A stretch of DNA of 38,103 nucleotides, taken from the NCBI GenBank assembly GCA_025210805.1, contig JAOAQX010000010.1:1-38103 (forward strand), read 5' to 3'. The notes beneath the pieces were generated by a model. The model did no database searches, had not been told where the DNA came from, and saw only the letters and a list, made by a program, of their open reading frames with translations. Every line of letters begins with the position of its first letter. Position 1 is the first letter of the stretch. The translations under genes and the position numbers were made by a program. Shown here piece by piece: positions 33,863-38,103 of the stretch. The DNA comes from Flavobacteriales bacterium. GTDB lineage: Bacteria; Bacteroidota; Bacteroidia; Flavobacteriales; CAJXXR01.

Positions 33863-33892
33863 AGACTGTCTGTGATTGGACAGTCTTTTTTT
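33863..33892 (+). terminator. Terminator at the right end of the element operon
   Basis: Stem AGACTGTC / GACAGTCT, 8-base loop and a seven-base T-run, 50 bases after the last stop. Confidence 0.85.
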
Positions 33893-33974
33893 GTAATAAA
33901 ATTACGTCTTCAATCTTTTAGATTCAAATTTACTACAGATGAATGCTTATTAAAGAATGAAAGTTCTTATTGAA

Positions 33975-36900
33975 TTATTCCTTAATAATTTTTAGGACCT
34001 CCATGTAATTTCCAGATTTGACTTCCAATAAGTACAAACCAGGAGGTAAACCTTGAAAATCAAACTCTACCGTGTGCTGATTATATTCTATTGCCTCTCT
34101 CATCAACCTACCTTGATTTGAAGAGCACGTCATTTCTATAATCGGAAATACCTTTCCCAATTCAATTGTCAAATAATCCTTAACAGGATTTTTGTAGTAA
34201 ATCAAACCTGTATCAAAGAAATTTTCAACGAACATGGTTTTACAACTTGTTGTAATTGAGCAATGACCTTTAATAATTATTACAGAATAACTCCCATTTT
34301 CATTAGGGTAAAATGTTGACCCAGTCTCCTCTATAATGACAGAGCTATCTGCACATGATATCCATTGATAGGAATCAGCGTCTTGAGTAGCTTCTATCTT
34401 GTTGTTAGTAATAACAAGAACAGAATCTATTGTTTCAGCATTTATCTCGTAATTATAAATCTCTTTTTCGCACATATTTGAATAAAACACAGTATCAGAA
34501 TAGAACCCAGACTCAGATAAAACTTGCCCTTTAACACTTAGGAAGGTTTCATTTCCACATAAATATACGGTTGTATCTTTTCTTTTTACATCATATTTCG
34601 TAATAGCTATATGAACTATACTGTCGCAGCCCAAAAATGTAGTTGTTGTATCAATATATAAACCAGTTTGGGAAACAATTTCACCTGAAATTAGCGTATA
34701 AACTTGGTCGTGACAAAGATTTACTTTTTGTGAGGAAAATTTTTCAAACTCAATAATAATCTCTGTCTCAATTATAGAATCACATAAAAAGTGGTTTTCA
34801 AGAGTATCAATGTAGATTCCAGCTTGTCCAGTCCAATTTCCATTAGGTAATACAACACTATCTCCTTGACAGACATAATATACCTGACTGAAGGTCGAAA
34901 TAGGTTTTACATGTAAAAAAGTGTTAATAATTGAATCACAACCCTGTTTCGTAGATAAAACACTTGTATAGATACCAGGTTGAGCAACCTGTGTTGAATC
35001 TGGCAATAAAAAATTATCACCTTGACATATTGTATCAAACAGAGAATAAGAATATGTTGGGAATACACTAATTTCTTGAATATAGATAGAGTCACAACTA
35101 TTTGTTGTAGAAAATGTATCTATATATAAACCACTTGTAGAAACAGTATCACCTGAATGTAAAATATACATTTGGTCATCACAAATTTCTATAGTTTCAG
35201 AGAACATAAAAGTAGGGTTCACAAGTATATCACTGATTATTATAGAGTCACAATTATCTACAGTAAGCAAAGTATCATAGTAAATACCAGTATTGGATAC
35301 AGGTATTCCATTGGGACGTATATAAACTTCACCATGACATAGGGTATCCGTTACAATATATTCATAGGCAGGATGAACTATCAACTGAACGACAATCGTA
35401 CTATCACAATTGTGAATACTTGAAAATGAATTAATATACTCACCTGAGTTTGAAACAGATACTCCATTCGGCAATAAGTAATCCTCACCTTGACAAATTT
35501 CAACACTAAAGTTTGAGTAAAAAGTGTCGTTAACAACAACGTAATTTGTCCAAATGGAATCGCATGAACCAATTGACGTTTCCAGAGTATCTATCCAAAC
35601 ACCACTTTGGGTAATCAATTGACCTGCAGGGCTTATAAAGGTGTCACCTAAACAAATTTCAATAGATTGACTATAATTGTATTCTGGAAGAACTTCTAAA
35701 TTAGTGATAATTATAGAGTCACATATATTGATACTGTTTAAATTAGAGGTATAAGTTCCTGTTGCTGACACAGTATTACCATTTGGTAGTACATAAGTAT
35801 TTCCTTGACAAATTGTATCAAAGAAAGTGCTATAATAAGTTGGGAATACAGTAAGATTTATTTCAATAAGGCTATCACACCCCTCACTGGTTTCAAAGGT
35901 ATTTGTGTAAATCCCGGAAGCTATAGCAGTATCTCCATTAGGTAAAATATAAAATTGATTATCACAAATGCTTGCACTTAGGTAGTTATGATAAACAGGA
36001 TAAACGCTTAGATCATAAATCACGACAGAATCACAACCTTGCGAATTCAACAAGCTATCTGTATAAATTCCAGAATTTGTATAACTTCCACCAGAAGCTA
36101 ATTGAAAACTATCAGTAGAACAAATATGCGTATCAACTAAAGTAAATTGGGTTTGGTACACGGTTAATATTGTCTCTACAATTAAAGAATCACATGTGTT
36201 TTGACTTTGTAAGGTATCAAAATAAGTACCTGAACTGGTTTCAATATCTCCAAGTGGTCTTTGATAACTCTCTCCCTGACAAATATTGGAATATACGTGA
36301 ATATGGTTTAACGGTAACACATCTATGAATTCATGAATAACTGAATCACACCCTTGCTCATTTAATAGCTTTGTAGTATAGGTACCAGTTGTATAAATAT
36401 AATCTCCATTTGCAAGTTCGAAGCTATCTCCTTGACAAATCGAATAAGAAAAATAAAATTCATGTTTTGGATAAATCATATAGCTTTTTGGAGCTGAAAA
36501 CACTGTATCAACAGAAACACACACGTGATTAGAAATCATCTTTACTAAAACTATTTGGGGTGCGGTTGAATATTGTAATACAGGAATTTTTAATACAGGA
36601 ACAGAGGTTGTGATCCAATTTCCAGTTGGAAGAAGCCATTGAAATTCTGGGTTACTCCCAGCATATTGAACATCCGCAAAAAAAACAATGGTATCTTGTT
36701 CACAAACCGTTGGTTCAGCATTTAGTTCAACGCTTGGGTTTGCAATGATAAATGAAGGGTTAGGAGAACCAATGTCTAAACCGATATTTCCAAAAGTTTC
36801 CTTGCTATATAGTGATTTATGAACAGGTGTGCTATCGCAAATTAAACTTAACGACCAATTATTTGGTGAAATCTCCGACGAATCTATATTCGATAAATAG

Positions 36901-37517
36901 AATGAAGATTGATTATTGAACATGGGAAAACCTGAAATTCCAACAGGAACATAAGAAAGTGCATGGTTTAGGTCATTCTTTTGATAATCTTCATAATATC
37001 GCCAAAGAGCAACTGTATCTATTTGGGAAACACCTGGCCAAGGTGAAACCGCAATGGATGGTATTGTGTTATTCCATACAGAATCAAATTGAGTTTGCTG
37101 CATCGAGTCAGCATTGAAAAGAATAACAGAAGACACTGGATGAATAATACCTTTCAAAATATTACCTCCATAAAAATCTTTTCCACTACATGTAGAGAGT
37201 AAAAAGCCCGATAGATCGATAGAGTCACTGGATTTATTATAAACCTCTATCCACTGCCACTTTAAATCATCATCTCCGGAAGGATCTGACATAATTTCTG
37301 TTATGACTACATCTTGAATATTCGTTACCCCTCCCACTGAGTAAGTTGTTTCGTTTCCATTCTTGTCGTAATGGTGATCAACTATTATATTACCGATATT
37401 TTCTGTTTTTAATCGATATAAAGAATCATAGCTTAGTATTTCTTGGGCCTGTATTGAATATGCAGTAAGAAAGTACCAGGCAAGAATGAAATTCAAAATG
37501 TAATTATACAGTTTCAT
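33975..37517 (-). CDS. Lamin-tail-domain, Cys-repeat T9SS surface protein
   Basis: 1180 aa from MKLYNYILNF (ATG at 37517; an upstream TTG at 37520 is not needed). A signal peptide ending SIQAQ is followed by a short YD-repeat-like stretch (about residues 29-60: SYDSLYRLKTENIG, HHYDKNGNETTYS). Then come a lamin tail domain (about 67-180: VVITEIMSDPSGDDDLKWQW, IEVYNKSSDSIDLSGFLLST), an Ig-like region, and 13 tandem repeats of about 48 residues framed by C.G..Y.LPNG...S.SG.Y.DTL and CDSI. The C-terminus (residue 1095 on: NPVKDYLTIELG, GLPPGLYLLEVKSGNY) is a T9SS type A sorting domain. It is a large secreted adhesin-like protein. Confidence 0.9.
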   Translation of the reverse strand: MKLYNYILNFILAWYFLTAYSIQAQEILSYDSLYRLKTENIGNIIVDHHYDKNGNETTYSVGGVTNIQDVVITEIMSDPSGDDDLKWQWIEVYNKSSDSIDLSGFLLSTCSGKDFYGGNILKGIIHPVSSVILFNADSMQQTQFDSVWNNTIPSIAVSPWPGVSQIDTVALWRYYEDYQKNDLNHALSYVPVGISGFPMFNNQSSFYLSNIDSSEISPNNWSLSLICDSTPVHKSLYSKETFGNIGLDIGSPNPSFIIANPSVELNAEPTVCEQDTIVFFADVQYAGSNPEFQWLLPTGNWITTSVPVLKIPVLQYSTAPQIVLVKMISNHVCVSVDTVFSAPKSYMIYPKHEFYFSYSICQGDSFELANGDYIYTTGTYTTKLLNEQGCDSVIHEFIDVLPLNHIHVYSNICQGESYQRPLGDIETSSGTYFDTLQSQNTCDSLIVETILTVYQTQFTLVDTHICSTDSFQLASGGSYTNSGIYTDSLLNSQGCDSVVIYDLSVYPVYHNYLSASICDNQFYILPNGDTAIASGIYTNTFETSEGCDSLIEINLTVFPTYYSTFFDTICQGNTYVLPNGNTVSATGTYTSNLNSINICDSIIITNLEVLPEYNYSQSIEICLGDTFISPAGQLITQSGVWIDTLETSIGSCDSIWTNYVVVNDTFYSNFSVEICQGEDYLLPNGVSVSNSGEYINSFSSIHNCDSTIVVQLIVHPAYEYIVTDTLCHGEVYIRPNGIPVSNTGIYYDTLLTVDNCDSIIISDILVNPTFMFSETIEICDDQMYILHSGDTVSTSGLYIDTFSTTNSCDSIYIQEISVFPTYSYSLFDTICQGDNFLLPDSTQVAQPGIYTSVLSTKQGCDSIINTFLHVKPISTFSQVYYVCQGDSVVLPNGNWTGQAGIYIDTLENHFLCDSIIETEIIIEFEKFSSQKVNLCHDQVYTLISGEIVSQTGLYIDTTTTFLGCDSIVHIAITKYDVKRKDTTVYLCGNETFLSVKGQVLSESGFYSDTVFYSNMCEKEIYNYEINAETIDSVLVITNNKIEATQDADSYQWISCADSSVIIEETGSTFYPNENGSYSVIIIKGHCSITTSCKTMFVENFFDTGLIYYKNPVKDYLTIELGKVFPIIEMTCSSNQGRLMREAIEYNQHTVEFDFQGLPPGLYLLEVKSGNYMEVLKIIKE

Positions 37518-37980
37518 CAAGTTTGTTATTAATCATTTATCACCAAATTTATCCATATTTATTGGAATGTAATAACTTAGATTTGAAAGCAACCGACAAG
37601 ACATAGAATTTTGCAGTTGGAACGACGTTGATTCATTAATATATACACAGCAAACATGCTATACAATTTGATATGTGAGCTGTAACTCGAAATGTTCTTT
37701 CGAGCTTGGTTCAATTTCTTGCAAGCGAAAAGAATGTAAATTTCCGATGTATTTTGCCCTATCGTAGAAATGAAAAAACAATACAAAGGTCAATTATATT
37801 AAAATTTTTAACCACTTACTTCGTAGAAAATTGCCATCGATCGCTCCTAGAAAGACAAAATTATGATCAAAATGACGTATTATTGTTAAAATAAATTATT
37901 ATGAGCGGATAGTAAAGGGGTTAGACTACCATTTTTTTGAGTTCTTTCTTTCCTCACTGTCCAAAAAACAATAAAAACCA
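37518..37980. other. Intergenic region before the last gene
   Basis: 463 bases between divergent genes. A CTCGAAA-TTTCGAG dyad (37686-37704) is present; a 62-codon frame at 37706-37894 has no good start context and looks spurious. Promoters for both genes should lie here; no clear TAnnTTTG box was found by eye. Confidence 0.35.
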
Positions 37981-38103
37981 TGAAAAACTATTTATTAATA
38001 CTGATGTTGGTTTTGGGTAGCACGATATATGCTCAAAGTCCAGATATGTTTAGTTATCAATGTGCTATTCGAGATAACGCAGGAAATTTATTAACCAATA
38101 CCA
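37981..38103 (+). CDS. Secreted protein, 3' end outside window
   Basis: 41 codons visible. Signal peptide MKNYLLILMLVLGSTIYAQ, then SPDMFSYQCAIRDNAGNLLT. This opening resembles Bacteroidota surface proteins that start with a FSYQAVVRDANGNLL-type segment, typically large and carrying repeats or a collagen-like part. The remainder is cut off. Confidence 0.7.

Larger units (their letters stand above)
18099..33892. mobile_element. Putative mobilizable element at tRNA-Asn with two serine recombinases
   Basis: The left limit is placed at the tRNA-Asn whose 3' half encodes the recombinase C-terminus; the right limit is only a guess, the terminator at 33863-33892, after which chromosome-like T9SS genes resume. 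Content: large serine recombinase, relaxase operon with coupling protein, LytTR, RuvC-like and XRE proteins, replication-O-like protein, second large serine recombinase, second coupling-type ATPase, adenine methylase, RadC-like protein. No VirB4, Tra channel or toxin genes are seen, so transfer would depend on a helper. No second copy of the tRNA end was found on the right. The region could instead be two elements side by side, meeting near 27-28 kb. Confidence 0.7.

Noticed and set aside
37706-37894. 62-codon frame in the intergenic region
   Set aside because: No start context, no domain, and composition of AT-rich noncoding DNA.
33863-38103. Right attachment site as a copy of the tRNA-Asn 3' end
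   Set aside because: Only a 7-base match (TCCTAGA at about 37845) was found, no better than chance; the right boundary stays undefined.

Overview
The window is AT-rich bacterial DNA from a member of the Bacteroidota, most likely a flavobacterium-like organism. The evidence is Por-secretion (T9SS) C-terminal sorting domains on giant adhesin-like proteins, a TonB-receptor-like barrel with a carboxypeptidase-regulatory N-terminus, a monomeric NADP isocitrate dehydrogenase, and repeated use of the Bacteroidota -7 promoter box TAnnTTTG a few bases upstream of genes.

Region 1 (1-10114) is ordinary chromosome: the 3' end of an Ig/HYR-repeat T9SS protein, an OmpA-family porin, glycyl-tRNA synthetase, recX, a tandem 192-bp palindromic repeat, an outer-membrane beta-barrel receptor and pth. 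Region 2 (10115-14313) is a small accessory array, all on the + strand: two lipoproteins, a DUF6934-type protein with a small partner, a secreted protein and a ParD/ParE-like toxin-antitoxin pair. The genes are separated by five related intergenic repeats, two of which share a perfect 78-bp block; the array looks like a cassette island. Region 3 (14443-17659) is chromosome again: icd and a PfkB-type sugar kinase, convergent on a shared terminator.

Region 4 (17771-33892) starts with four tRNA-Asn units: two intact genes flanking two degenerate copies with the same rebuilt anticodon arm. The last intact tRNA is the left junction of a putative mobilizable element of about 15.7 kb. The first serine recombinase ends inside this tRNA on the opposite strand. 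A tightly overlapping minus-strand operon follows. In transcription order it encodes a four-helix membrane protein, a lipoprotein, a previously easy-to-miss 49-aa membrane peptide, a VirD4-like coupling ATPase, a MobC-like accessory protein, an HUH relaxase, and a short protein that duplicates the relaxase C-terminus. Then come a LytTR regulator, a RuvC-like nuclease with an XRE regulator, a replication-O-like winged-helix protein, a second unrelated large serine recombinase, a second VirD4/TraG-like ATPase, a D12-class adenine methylase, a RadC-like JAMM protein and two unknown proteins, ending at a strong terminator. No mating-channel genes are present, so the element probably borrows a conjugation channel. 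Its right end could not be fixed from the sequence.

Region 5 (33975-38103) is chromosome-like: a 1180-aa lamin-tail-domain T9SS protein with 13 Cys-framed repeats, and the start of a further secreted protein cut by the window end.
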